This document shows positions 6,710-14,241 of a stretch of 35,601 nucleotides of DNA, piece by piece. The translations under genes and the position numbers were made by a program. This DNA is from a virus, in IMG/VR virus record IMGVR_UViG_3300021963_000365, positions 1 to 35,601 of that record. One strand, given 5' to 3'. Below the pieces are notes generated by a model, which was given only the letters and a program-made list of their open reading frames with translations, ran no database searches and was not told the origin of the DNA. Position 1 is the first letter of the stretch; each line of letters starts with the position of its first letter.

Positions 6710-7213
6710 TTAACTATCTGCAACTGTTGTATCATCACCAGCGTCACTAGCAACTGCTTGAGTCATGCTACGCATTGCTACAAGAGTCTCTACACGCTTA
6801 CGACCGTTAGTGTTGTTGATACGAACCCAACCTGGTGTCTTGATTCCGTTTGCACGGTTAGCAGCAAGACGAGCTTCAGTTACGTCAACACCAACATAAT
6901 CGATAGGACGCATACCAACGTGTGTACCACTGATATACTTTGGACCTGATTGAATCCAAATAGTAGCAGCAACGTTTGATGTTGCAGCGTATGTACGATC
7001 AATCGTCAATGATGTGCTGTTAGCAATTGCAGTCACACGATAACGTGTGTTTGCTCCAGCAGCAGTGTTTGCTGTCGAAATGAAGATGTTATCACCAACT
7101 TGAATTTCTGTATCAAAACTTGTTGATGAGTTTGCTGTTACAGTAGCGCTACCGTTTGTTAGCTTCGCTGTTCCTGTAAGAGCCGTTTGATCTGTTTTTC
7201 CCCATAGTGGCAT
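6710..7213 (-). CDS. Probable virion structural protein (167 aa)
   Basis: The N-terminus MPLWGKTD is followed by a Thr/Ser/Ala-rich beta-strand segment (GTAKLTNGSATVTANSSTSFDTEIQVGDNIFI...). Such Ig-like, low-charge composition is typical of phage surface proteins. A later part (HVGMRPIDYVGVDVTEARLAANRA, then GWVRINNTNGRKRVETLVAMRS) is more globular. I recall the MPLWGKTD start from structural proteins of T4-like cyanophages. AAGGAG precedes the start by a suitable distance and a late-promoter-like AATAAATA lies upstream at 7245-7252. It may be a head decoration or neck protein; which cannot be decided here. Confidence 0.65.
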   Translation of the reverse strand: MPLWGKTDQTALTGTAKLTNGSATVTANSSTSFDTEIQVGDNIFISTANTAAGANTRYRVTAIANSTSLTIDRTYAATSNVAATIWIQSGPKYISGTHVGMRPIDYVGVDVTEARLAANRANGIKTPGWVRINNTNGRKRVETLVAMRSMTQAVASDAGDDTTVADS

Positions 7214-7244
7214 TTTTCTCTCTCCTTGAGATTATTGTTTTAGT

Positions 7245-7252
7245 TATTTATT
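7245..7252 (-). promoter_or_regulatory. Possible T4-type late promoter (AATAAATA)
   Basis: Seven of eight bases match the T4 late -10 element TATAAATA. It would start transcription about 25 bases upstream of the structural gene at 6710-7213, whose leader carries AAGGAG. The element is AT-rich and short, so chance occurrence is possible. Confidence 0.35.
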
Positions 7253-7463
7253 AGTCTTCCAAAGTCAGCATATCAAGGAGATACTGTGACTTTTTACCAA
7301 TTTTGCGTTCTTTACCGTTGACATATAGACGAGTCTCACCATCTCGTCCAGGGTACAATTGTTCCCTCAGACGTTGATTTTCTCTGCGTAGATCTTCCTC
7401 TTGAGGAAGACGTTGTTGATTTTTTACAACTAACCGCGTTGCATCCGTAACGATAATCGCCAT
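7251..7463 (-). CDS. Small hypothetical protein (70 aa)
   Basis: The product starts MAIIVTDATRLVV, then has a charged helix with possible coiled coil (EEDLRRENQRLREQL) and a basic segment (YVNGKERKIGKKSQYLLDML). There is no membrane segment or recognised domain. AAGGA lies five bases before the ATG. It sits between virion-type genes, and the short coiled coil could mediate assembly, but its role is unknown. Confidence 0.65.
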   Translation of the reverse strand: MAIIVTDATRLVVKNQQRLPQEEDLRRENQRLREQLYPGRDGETRLYVNGKERKIGKKSQYLLDMLTLED

Positions 7464-7471
7464 GGTAATCC

Positions 7472-7681
7472 TTATTGAGCTTTTGGCTTGATGTGCTTAA
7501 TCTTTGCACCCATCTCTGCGGCATCGTCAAGGTGAGTATCAGTTAGGTGCTCGCCTACTTTGATACCATCGCTAAGATGGCTACCAACAGCATGCACCTT
7601 GTACTTACCACCACCTGCATGAGAAACATGCAATGCCATTGGGTGAACAGTTTCTTCTGTAAAAACTTTAAAAGACTTCAT
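7472..7681 (-). CDS. Small protein with capsid-targeting-like N-terminus (69 aa)
   Basis: Start chosen at ATG 7681, one base after the stop of the upstream gene (7683); a longer frame to 7741 would overlap that gene without support. The N-terminus MKSFKVFTEE resembles the T4 internal-protein leader pattern (Met, basic, Thr/Ser, aromatic, two residues, Phe, then an acidic cleavage region). The remainder is His/Gly-rich (MALHVSHAGGGKYKVHAVGSHLSDGIKVGEHLTDTHLDDAAEMG) with a basic end. The repeated histidines could bind metal, but that is speculation. It is a candidate internal head protein. Confidence 0.65.
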   Translation of the reverse strand: MKSFKVFTEETVHPMALHVSHAGGGKYKVHAVGSHLSDGIKVGEHLTDTHLDDAAEMGAKIKHIKPKAQ

Positions 7682-7682
7682 A

Positions 7683-8459
7683 TTACATTGCTTTCTTTTT
7701 CTTTTTGTGATCCATGTGACCTTCGGAAACAAGAATCTCAATATCTTTTGTCTCTACACGTTTGATACCTTCAGCAAACATAACATCGTACCATGCAATG
7801 TTACCTTGTGCATCTGGTTCTGCGTGTTGGCTGGTCAATGTACGACCTTCACCGAACTGCTCAGACTTAACGTGGATAGCGCACTGGTGTGTGCTGTTTC
7901 CAGGTGTGTCTAGGTTCTCTTCTTTGACAGACTTTCTCTTCTCTCTGTCCATTTTTCTTTCATCAGCATCCTTACCAGGACCATCATCGAAAGTGCTAGA
8001 CTTACGAGTATACTGTGTAACACCAGGCTTAATTTCTTTTTTATCAAACTTGCCAGTGCCTTTATTAGCATTGACAGCTTTCATCATATCATCCCAACCT
8101 TCTTGAGCCTGTTCAGCTTCTTCTTTCTTCATGCCAACACCACGTGCTTTCATCACATCACCGTATGTGATGCGCTTTTTGTTACCATGCTTTGCAGCAA
8201 GTTCTTTTTCGCGAGGTGTTGTTGGAATGCTACCTTCTGCTTCTGCAACAATCTCTTCTTTGACATTCTTTGTTGTCATTTTCTGAGTAGCTGACGAAGC
8301 GGCAGGCTCTGCTTTTGGTGCAGGCTGCGTTGGCATCTTCATTTGTTTACCAACCATTTTCTCATGCAAAGCATTTTGTTCTTCAACAAACTTTGCACGT
8401 GACTTTTGGTTAATTTCTGCAGCAGCTGCTACAAGTTTTGCGGATAGGTCCTTAATCAT
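7683..8459 (-). CDS. Highly charged probable virion-associated protein (258 aa)
   Basis: The N-terminal half is Ala/Lys/Glu-rich and probably helical or disordered (KMPTQPAPKAEPAASSATQK). A middle segment (GDVMKARGVGMKKEEAEQAQEGW) and a basic stretch follow. The C-terminal 60 residues look like a compact domain: HQCAIHVKSEQFGEG, SQHAEPDAQGNIAWYDVMF, then VETKDIEILVSEGHMDHKKKKKAM. I recall this C-terminal module as conserved in aquatic T4-like phages without a function. AAGGAG precedes the ATG. Charge and neighbours suggest a packaged or scaffold-type protein. No enzyme motif is seen. Confidence 0.65.
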   Translation of the reverse strand: MIKDLSAKLVAAAAEINQKSRAKFVEEQNALHEKMVGKQMKMPTQPAPKAEPAASSATQKMTTKNVKEEIVAEAEGSIPTTPREKELAAKHGNKKRITYGDVMKARGVGMKKEEAEQAQEGWDDMMKAVNANKGTGKFDKKEIKPGVTQYTRKSSTFDDGPGKDADERKMDREKRKSVKEENLDTPGNSTHQCAIHVKSEQFGEGRTLTSQHAEPDAQGNIAWYDVMFAEGIKRVETKDIEILVSEGHMDHKKKKKAM

Positions 8460-8468
8460 TTTTGCTCC

Positions 8469-9068
8469 TTAATCGTTATCTATGATTTTTAGTTTACGTT
8501 GCATTCTTAAATTTCTTGAGATACGGAATTTCTGATTATCAATATCCATATCTTTTGGTTCAGGTGTCTGTGAGAGTGATGGGCGAGTAAATTTCTTCTT
8601 TATATCCTCATCAGATACATCTGTTTTTGGATTAAGATCTTCTACTTTGTGAAGCTTTTTAATAGCTTTAACATGGTCTGCAACAAAACTATGTTCCTTC
8701 TCCATATCAGCTTCAATGGCAACTTTCATAATCTTTTCTGCATACTCTTCTGCCTGCTTAATATCCTCACTTGTTGCTTTGTCTACAGCAATCACACTCT
8801 TTTCTAATGCAAACAACTGGTCTAAAAGCTTTGCTGTTGTCTCCATTTTGTTACGATCAACGTCGACAGGTAGATTGCTATACAGCTTTTGAGCTTTCGG
8901 ACACATCTCAAAGTTTGATGTCTCATACTGACCAACAACAATCTGATCTCTATAATGAGTCTCTAACTTCTTTTCATAGATTGAAGCAATTGCACTACGA
9001 AAGCTCTTATACTTGCTTTCGGTAACAGGACGTACGCGAATCGTACTAATTAATGATTTGTAACTCAT
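8469..9068 (-). CDS. Hypothetical, mostly helical protein (199 aa)
   Basis: The product is rich in Lys, Asp and Glu with long predicted helices (about 75-150), starting MSYKSLISTIRVRPVTESKYKSF. An aromatic/cysteine segment (YETSNFEMCPKAQKLYSNLPVD) lies about 50-75. A Pro/Asp linker leads to a basic tail that ends RNLRMQRKLKIIDND. No known domain is recognised. It overlaps the Dps-like gene upstream by four bases (ATGA), so it is made with that protein. The context is a virion-type gene run. A role as a partner or cargo protein is only a guess. Confidence 0.65.
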   Translation of the reverse strand: MSYKSLISTIRVRPVTESKYKSFRSAIASIYEKKLETHYRDQIVVGQYETSNFEMCPKAQKLYSNLPVDVDRNKMETTAKLLDQLFALEKSVIAVDKATSEDIKQAEEYAEKIMKVAIEADMEKEHSFVADHVKAIKKLHKVEDLNPKTDVSDEDIKKKFTRPSLSQTPEPKDMDIDNQKFRISRNLRMQRKLKIIDND

Positions 9069-9511
9069 TGCTCTTTTCCCTTAAGAATAGAGCGCAGCAT
9101 CCACTGATGTTTCTTGTGAGCAACGATACGATCTTGCAAAAAGTTGGATAAGCCAATCTCTGTATAACGTTCCGCTAATCTAAACGCTTCCATAATACTA
9201 TTGATAACTTTGTTGTTATCATTGTATAGATTACGGAACATGACCATTGCATCAGGTGCAACTTCTGTCTCGTCAAGTGTCGTTAGCTCAGCAATACGGC
9301 GAGGACCCAAAGGAGCATATGCATCCAATGTACGGATGAATTCACCAATATTGTCGATCACCCCGTCTATCTCTGCATAGAAGTCACCAAGGAATTCGTG
9401 ATATGAGGGAAAGTCGTCGCCCTCTACATTCCAATGATACTGCTGTGCCTTCATACCGAGTGCAACGTTGTCGGCAAGATACACTTTCATTTGTTGAATC
9501 AGCTCTTCCAT
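9065..9511 (-). CDS. Dps-like ferritin (DNA-protection/iron-storage family)
   Basis: Dps proteins form hollow 12-mers that oxidise Fe2+ with peroxide and can bind DNA. The family signature is clear: YHWNVEGDDF, then YHEFLGDFYAEIDGVIDNIGEFIR. The intersubunit ferroxidase ligands are all present with canonical spacing: H26, H38 (12 later), D53 (15 later) and E57 (4 later). At 148 residues it is slightly shorter than most Dps and lacks a long basic N-terminal tail, so DNA binding is not evident from the tail. It starts by TAATG overlap in a virion-type operon, which is unusual for a stress protein. It is probably functional for ferroxidation; the phage role is inferred. Confidence 0.85.
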   Translation of the reverse strand: MEELIQQMKVYLADNVALGMKAQQYHWNVEGDDFPSYHEFLGDFYAEIDGVIDNIGEFIRTLDAYAPLGPRRIAELTTLDETEVAPDAMVMFRNLYNDNNKVINSIMEAFRLAERYTEIGLSNFLQDRIVAHKKHQWMLRSILKGKEQ

Positions 9512-10446
9512 TATTTCTTTTCCTCTGGTTTCTTTTCGTCTTTCTTACCAAAGACTGAGTTTACATACGGAGCAGCAAGACGTTCTCTACGCTCGCGATC
9601 AGCTTTAATCTTTTCCAGAGCTCTTTGCATTCTAACAGCTGGTGAAGAGGCTTCTGTCATTTGCTTCTCTGTTGATCTGACAATGCCCTGTGATCTTTTT
9701 GCAGACTTCACTAGCATTTTTGTAATGTTGTCGTGTCTCTTAGAAGAAAATTGTTTTCTGTTCTTTTCCATTGCTTTTGATGCTTTTGCATCAATCTTTT
9801 TTCTATCTGATATAGCTGACCACATATAGCTGTTGAGTGTATCTTTTGACAACTCATCAATTTGTACACTCTCTCTCATGTATGATTGATATTTCTGAGC
9901 AAGATGTTTTTTCGCTTGCATCTCATCGCCTGTTGAGTGTTTCACGTTGCCTTTTGCATCAACAACATGGAATACAGTCTTACCATTGTAAACATTCTTT
10001 TCACGTTTAATATGTGGGCGCATTGCACCACCTGTACCCTTAATGCCAACACGTTCTACAATTGGTAACAAGTCGCAGTCTTCCATCATTGCTGCACCAC
10101 CAGCAACAAAGGAGTTAACACGGTTCATAGCATATTGCTCGCGTGTCAAGCTTGAATTCAATGGGAGTGATTTGTATCCGCGTGTGTAGACTTGTTTGAT
10201 TGTCTCTTCTGGCAGCTCTGCACTGCTTGCCTTTGCGTTGAGAACAATCTCAATCTTTTTTTCCAGAATTACTGTATGCTTTGATAGCGCAACTTTGAAA
10301 CGCTCTTGGAACCCACGTTGTGGATCCACTTTTTCTGGCGGATTAATGATGACCTTTGCGTTTTTGTCGGTCTTCTTTAGTGAAATTGTTTTTTTATCAT
10401 CAGTTGCTGCTGGAGCAGCTGACTCTTGATCTTTAATTTTATCCAT
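9511..10446 (-). CDS. Probable virion-associated protein, helical and basic (311 aa)
   Basis: An acidic/Ala-rich start (MDKIKDQESAAPAATDDKK) leads to a lysine-rich region. A middle domain follows with SLTREQYAMNRVNSFVAGG and a KNVYNGKTVFHVVDAKGN beta segment (about 165-185). The ESVQIDELSKDTLNSYM motif comes next (about 213-228), then a long basic helical tail. The DELSKxTLxSY motif recurs, as I recall, in structural proteins of T4-like marine phages. GAGG lies five bases before the ATG. A perfect T4-type late promoter box lies 38 bases upstream of the start. Late timing and basicity suggest a head or DNA-associated component. Confidence 0.65.
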   Translation of the reverse strand: MDKIKDQESAAPAATDDKKTISLKKTDKNAKVIINPPEKVDPQRGFQERFKVALSKHTVILEKKIEIVLNAKASSAELPEETIKQVYTRGYKSLPLNSSLTREQYAMNRVNSFVAGGAAMMEDCDLLPIVERVGIKGTGGAMRPHIKREKNVYNGKTVFHVVDAKGNVKHSTGDEMQAKKHLAQKYQSYMRESVQIDELSKDTLNSYMWSAISDRKKIDAKASKAMEKNRKQFSSKRHDNITKMLVKSAKRSQGIVRSTEKQMTEASSPAVRMQRALEKIKADRERRERLAAPYVNSVFGKKDEKKPEEKK

Positions 10447-10483
10447 TTATACCTCGAGGTTTACCTTGGCCTAACTCTGGTGG

Positions 10484-10491
10484 TATTTATA
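10484..10491 (-). promoter_or_regulatory. T4-type late promoter (TATAAATA)
   Basis: A perfect match to the T4 late -10 element on the minus strand, in the 68-base gap between the fibre-like gene (ending 10515) and the gene starting at 10446. The start point would be near 10478, leaving a leader of about 32 bases that carries a GAGG Shine-Dalgarno. It supports late expression of the 9511-10446 gene, Dps-like protein and following virion genes. Confidence 0.65.
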
Positions 10492-10514
10492 ATCACTTAT
10501 ACTTCATAATACGA

Positions 10515-11582
10515 TCATAAGCCACTTACACTAACAGGGGACACCGTTAGAACAACAGAAGCAGTGCCTGGTATATAAGGACTCGCCCCACCTACCGCTG
10601 TTTGTTCAGGTAAAGTAGGAATAGTAACATGAACTTCATCAGCTGTAAACCACATAAATTCAAAATATTCATTACTACTTATTGTCTTGATGTAAAAATT
10701 CCAACCAATTAGCAGAGCTCCGGGATTACCACCGTGACTCGAAGGGACGTCTATCTTTCCTGTTGATCCTGCAACATCAACACCATTTTGTCGTAACCAA
10801 ATATAAACTGAATCAATTTGAGTACCAGAGTTTGTTAACTGCACACTGAACTGTGCGTTGTACAATCCTGGATGTTCGATCACTACATGACTGCTGTTGG
10901 CAATCGTGATGCCATAGGAAAAATCTGTTTGGTTATAAGTTAAGGCTGTGGCGGTTGAAGGATTACAAGTCTGAGTAGCAGTACTTTGGAAAGCTCCGTA
11001 AAAATTGTAATTATGACCAGTATCAAACGTGAACTTCTTCATCGACTCGTCGTATCGCAAGTAACGATGATCTGCAATAGAGTTTCGATCGACGTCATCT
11101 AGCCAGCGTAAATTTACTTCACCTCCACCACCCATTTGTGAAGTGTTACGTGCGTATCGATGAAGATCAGTTATTGTCTTCTTCATCGCATCCAGCTCGC
11201 GACGAATAGGATCGTCTATCTTATCTACCGCAGACTGCGTATCAACAGCCTTTGATATCATTTCAACAGACTTAGTAACGATAGTATTGACAGGTAGCTG
11301 TGGTAGAGGAGGAATTACATTTTCTACAATTGGCTCTACGACTGACTCAACAACAGATACAATCTCTTGTGGCTCTTGTTCTGGCATTGGCTCAATCACT
11401 ACCTGCTCAACAAGCGCAGTAGGTACTTCTCTTTCGGCTTCTTGCGCAACGACAACACCAAACTGAGCACCAAGGCTTTCCAGCATTCTTTTTTCTTTTT
11501 GATGTCTTTCTTCAATCTCTCGAAGCTTGTCACTGGCTCCTAAAATCTTAGCAAAGTTCTCAAGGAACTCAGACTCTTTCAT
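10515..11582 (-). CDS. Fibre-like virion protein with C1q/TNF-like C-terminal domain (355 aa)
   Basis: The N-terminal part has charged helices (MKESEFLENFAKILGASDKLREIEERHQKEKR). A long Glu/Pro/Val-rich linker of about 80 residues follows, then a helix with NTSQMGGGGEVNLRWLDDVDRNS (about 150-172), a junction common in aquatic phage structural proteins. The last 160 residues form a beta-rich domain (FYGAFQSTATQTCNP, ITIANSSHVVIEHPGLYNAQFSVQ, VYIWLRQNGVDVAGS, EYFEFMWF) that matches the C1q-like jelly-roll pattern. Such tips trimerise and often contact receptors. The start overlaps the upstream stop by ATGA. A receptor-binding or decoration role is inferred. Confidence 0.7.
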   Translation of the reverse strand: MKESEFLENFAKILGASDKLREIEERHQKEKRMLESLGAQFGVVVAQEAEREVPTALVEQVVIEPMPEQEPQEIVSVVESVVEPIVENVIPPLPQLPVNTIVTKSVEMISKAVDTQSAVDKIDDPIRRELDAMKKTITDLHRYARNTSQMGGGGEVNLRWLDDVDRNSIADHRYLRYDESMKKFTFDTGHNYNFYGAFQSTATQTCNPSTATALTYNQTDFSYGITIANSSHVVIEHPGLYNAQFSVQLTNSGTQIDSVYIWLRQNGVDVAGSTGKIDVPSSHGGNPGALLIGWNFYIKTISSNEYFEFMWFTADEVHVTIPTLPEQTAVGGASPYIPGTASVVLTVSPVSVSGL

Positions 11583-13411
11583 TTATGTCCCATCCCTTTA
11601 CGGACGTCATTCATCATTTCTTTTGCATGAGCGTCCGAGACGTGCGCCGGGATCCCTTTACGGAATTCTTTGAAGTTGCCTTTTGCGGCATGCTCTCGCA
11701 TCTTTGTGCCAGAGATTCCTGTATCACCCTCTGCATCAGGGTCGCGTTCTCCGGAAGAATGAACAGTGATTGATTTGAAGTTGTATTCTCCATGTTTTTC
11801 CTTCTTTCCATTATATTTGTCGAGTAATGCTTGCATCTCGTGTTGACGATCAGAGCCAGCAACGACGTGCAAGTGCTTGATACCAGCCTTATGCATTTCT
11901 GCAGCCTGGTGGAGAATAGTTGGTTTATCTTTATCAGCAGCAACTACATGAGAACCTTTAGGGAAAGCTCTCAATGCATGCTTTACTTTTTCATCCGTTG
12001 AAAGTGGATTCTTCTTTGCGTCTTGTGAAGCAGATAGTACAATCTTATGATCCGCATTGTTACGCTTTGCTACTTCTTGTACTTTTTCAGCAACCTTTGC
12101 GTGACCGGATGTCGGAGGATTCATACGACCAAATGCAAGAACGCCATGCTTTTCTTCTTGTTGTTTTTTCTCTTTAGGTACATTCTTATCAGTCATCTCT
12201 TTCGGTGCATCACCTGGACGTGGACGAGCAGCAAAATTAGCAGCACTAAAATCTGCACGATCAACAAGTTTAGTAGGACGTCCATCTATCGTAACAACAG
12301 ATCCTTCACTTTTTGTTGGTTGTAACTTGCCCTCTGGATCCGTCTTGTACGTTGTAAAGTCACCCTTAACAGCAGGTTCAATAGCATGAATCAACGTGTT
12401 CTTTGCTTTTTGAATGTGGCTATGTAACTCAAGAGCATTGGTTAGATGTTTCTTATGCTGATCGACTTGCTTCATCGATAGGTCAAGAGCCTTTTGACGA
12501 GTAGCTTTACCTGCAGCTGTCTTTAGCTTATCAAGATCTTTTTGCCCTTTTTGCTGAACATGCTCTTTGTATCCAGCAACAGACGGAGTAGTCCCCTCAC
12601 GTACTGTTTTATTAATATATGTCTTAAGGTTTTCCTGATGCTGCTGGATTGCATCATAACCCTTGTCTTTCATAATACGTTGATGTACAGCCTCTGCATT
12701 GTTCATGTGAGTATGAAACTCATCAGATGTCTTTTTGTTGAAAGCAGCTTTCGTTGCGTCAATCGTTGGCTTAATCATATGCACATCGGAGTGCTCTTTG
12801 AATTTATTAAAGTCTGGCTTGAAGTCAGCTTTCATTGACTCAAAATCTTTACCCTTATATTGTGTATGTACGACAAGTCCAAACTTTGATTGTTCAATCT
12901 TGCGACCTTCAGGAGATGTCTTCTTTACACCATATGTAATTGTGTTTGGTTTGAAGTGATACTCATCACCGTTAGACTTGACATCGCTTTTTCCTGAATG
13001 CATCACATCACCTTGATACACTCCTTTATCTGGTGCAATCTTTGGAAGATGTTTAAGAGCATGCTTTAACTTTTCTGCAAGTCCAGGAACGTTACCGTGA
13101 TTCTTTTCAATGTCCTCAGGAGAATAGTTTATTTTAGGATCTTTATTAAAAGCAGACTTACTCGCAACAAAGAACTTACCTGTCGTTGGATGATGTCCAA
13201 ATACGATAGAAGGAGAACCATCATACTTTGTTGTAATGTGAGCATCTTTTCCTCCACCAGACATTGCTTGGTGTACAGCATGCAAAGTCTTGGCAGCATG
13301 CATATAACCTTCCTTACCAGCATTGATTGGATGATCTTCTGCATGCTCGAGATGCTTTAATTTGTCTTCCGAAGCCACAGCTTCAGATAAAAAGTATTGA
13401 AATGATATCAT
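11579..13411 (-). CDS. Fusion: ligase-like nucleotidyltransferase + NMN-adenylyltransferase-like domain (610 aa)
   Basis: Residues 1-10 (MISFQYFLSE) resemble a T4 capsid-targeting leader. The first domain has features of the ATP-ligase/mRNA-capping fold: HITTKYDGSPSIVFG, with K62-Y-D-G65 as motif I and the possible adenylated lysine. FFVASKSAFNK, VYQGDVMHS (132-139) and KFGLVVHTQYKG (176-187) lie where motifs III-IV would be. A helical linker of about 200 residues follows. From about residue 425 there is a nucleotidyltransferase of the HxGH class: FGRMNPPTSGH near 429-440 and GISGTKMREHAAKGN near 570, as in NadM/NadR-type enzymes. The first histidine of HxGH is Thr here. Substrates are unknown. 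It is coupled to a predicted nuclease upstream (ATGA). Confidence 0.75.
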   Translation of the reverse strand: MISFQYFLSEAVASEDKLKHLEHAEDHPINAGKEGYMHAAKTLHAVHQAMSGGGKDAHITTKYDGSPSIVFGHHPTTGKFFVASKSAFNKDPKINYSPEDIEKNHGNVPGLAEKLKHALKHLPKIAPDKGVYQGDVMHSGKSDVKSNGDEYHFKPNTITYGVKKTSPEGRKIEQSKFGLVVHTQYKGKDFESMKADFKPDFNKFKEHSDVHMIKPTIDATKAAFNKKTSDEFHTHMNNAEAVHQRIMKDKGYDAIQQHQENLKTYINKTVREGTTPSVAGYKEHVQQKGQKDLDKLKTAAGKATRQKALDLSMKQVDQHKKHLTNALELHSHIQKAKNTLIHAIEPAVKGDFTTYKTDPEGKLQPTKSEGSVVTIDGRPTKLVDRADFSAANFAARPRPGDAPKEMTDKNVPKEKKQQEEKHGVLAFGRMNPPTSGHAKVAEKVQEVAKRNNADHKIVLSASQDAKKNPLSTDEKVKHALRAFPKGSHVVAADKDKPTILHQAAEMHKAGIKHLHVVAGSDRQHEMQALLDKYNGKKEKHGEYNFKSITVHSSGERDPDAEGDTGISGTKMREHAAKGNFKEFRKGIPAHVSDAHAKEMMNDVRKGMGHK

Positions 13412-14214
13412 ATTACGATTGTTCCTGATGATGGCTTACCAGCTAATCTAAAGCTGGCCATTACGTCTATTGATACGGGTTTGTCTGGAGCAGAGAGTCC
13501 TCGTGGCTGAATACGGACTTCTAAGTTTGCTTTAAGCGAATTCATTACCGCAATATTATTCACCCCAAATTTTTCTGCAATCATCTTTTTTTCCTGGGGT
13601 GTTGCATTGCCACTCTCTTCCAAGAACCAAATCTCTTTTCCTATCATCATCATTAATACACTGTGATCGGCATCGTTGCGCTGAGCTTTTTTAAATTTTG
13701 CACTGTAGTGATCAAGTATCTTTTGACCAAGCGTTGCATTTTCAATTTTTGCTAACTGATAGTTTGCAGTATTATGTGTAAAGTTTAGTAACTTTGATCG
13801 TCTAAGTTTTTTATCGCTTTCTACAGTCAACATACCAGAATATATTTTTGATACTCTCTTATCAAAATATGTCTTCATATCATTCAGTAAACGAACACCA
13901 TTTTTCTTACAATCAGGGCTTGCGTTCATTACTGAAATTAATGTTTCTTTATCCGTTGACTCTTTATCGTTAGTACTGAATACACGACCATCAAACACCC
14001 AATCACGCATGCTACCCATCTGTGCTTTGGGATCAGCTTTATACTCAATATGAACGTCAATATTTTTTTTATTGACCATAAGTCTGAAACCAAAATCAGG
14101 AAACCCAGTAGCAAATCCCGCAGGTTCAGCGAAAGCCTCCGGGTTTCCTAATTGTTTTTTTATTTTGTGGAAAGCATCCGCTTCCGCATGCATTGCTTGA
14201 TTGCTTACTGCCAT
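13408..14214 (-). CDS. Predicted PD-(D/E)XK-fold nuclease-like protein (268 aa)
   Basis: The N-terminal 60 residues have the pattern of a restriction-endonuclease-like core: a helix with E11 (HAEADAFHKI), then FPDFGF with D40, and a beta strand ending DVHIEYKAD with E57-x-K59. The D...ExK spacing (16 residues between D40 and E57) fits PD-(D/E)XK nucleases. The remaining 200 residues are helical then beta and are not recognised; they end SIDVMASFRLAGKP. The start codon lies in a hairpin (14213-14241). It overlaps the ligase-like fusion gene downstream by ATGA, which makes a cut-and-seal partnership conceivable. The nuclease call rests on one motif region only. Confidence 0.5.
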   Translation of the reverse strand: MAVSNQAMHAEADAFHKIKKQLGNPEAFAEPAGFATGFPDFGFRLMVNKKNIDVHIEYKADPKAQMGSMRDWVFDGRVFSTNDKESTDKETLISVMNASPDCKKNGVRLLNDMKTYFDKRVSKIYSGMLTVESDKKLRRSKLLNFTHNTANYQLAKIENATLGQKILDHYSAKFKKAQRNDADHSVLMMMIGKEIWFLEESGNATPQEKKMIAEKFGVNNIAVMNSLKANLEVRIQPRGLSAPDKPVSIDVMASFRLAGKPSSGTIVI

Positions 14215-14241
14215 AGCCTAGTCCATTAAGTACTAGGCTAT
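14213..14241 (-). promoter_or_regulatory. Perfect hairpin covering the start codon of the nuclease-like gene
   Basis: A 10-bp perfect inverted repeat (ATAGCCTAGT / ACTAGGCTAT) with a 9-base loop. Its 3' arm includes the first bases of the ATG (14214-14212) and all the region where a Shine-Dalgarno would lie. In read-through mRNA it should hinder initiation. There is no following T-run, so it does not look like a terminator. A late-promoter-like box overlaps the 5' arm side (14239-14246). Confidence 0.6.

Noticed and set aside
10447-10514. Terminator between the fibre-like gene and the next gene
   Set aside because: Only imperfect repeats (around CCTCGAGG) and no T-run; the region is better explained by the late promoter and Shine-Dalgarno.
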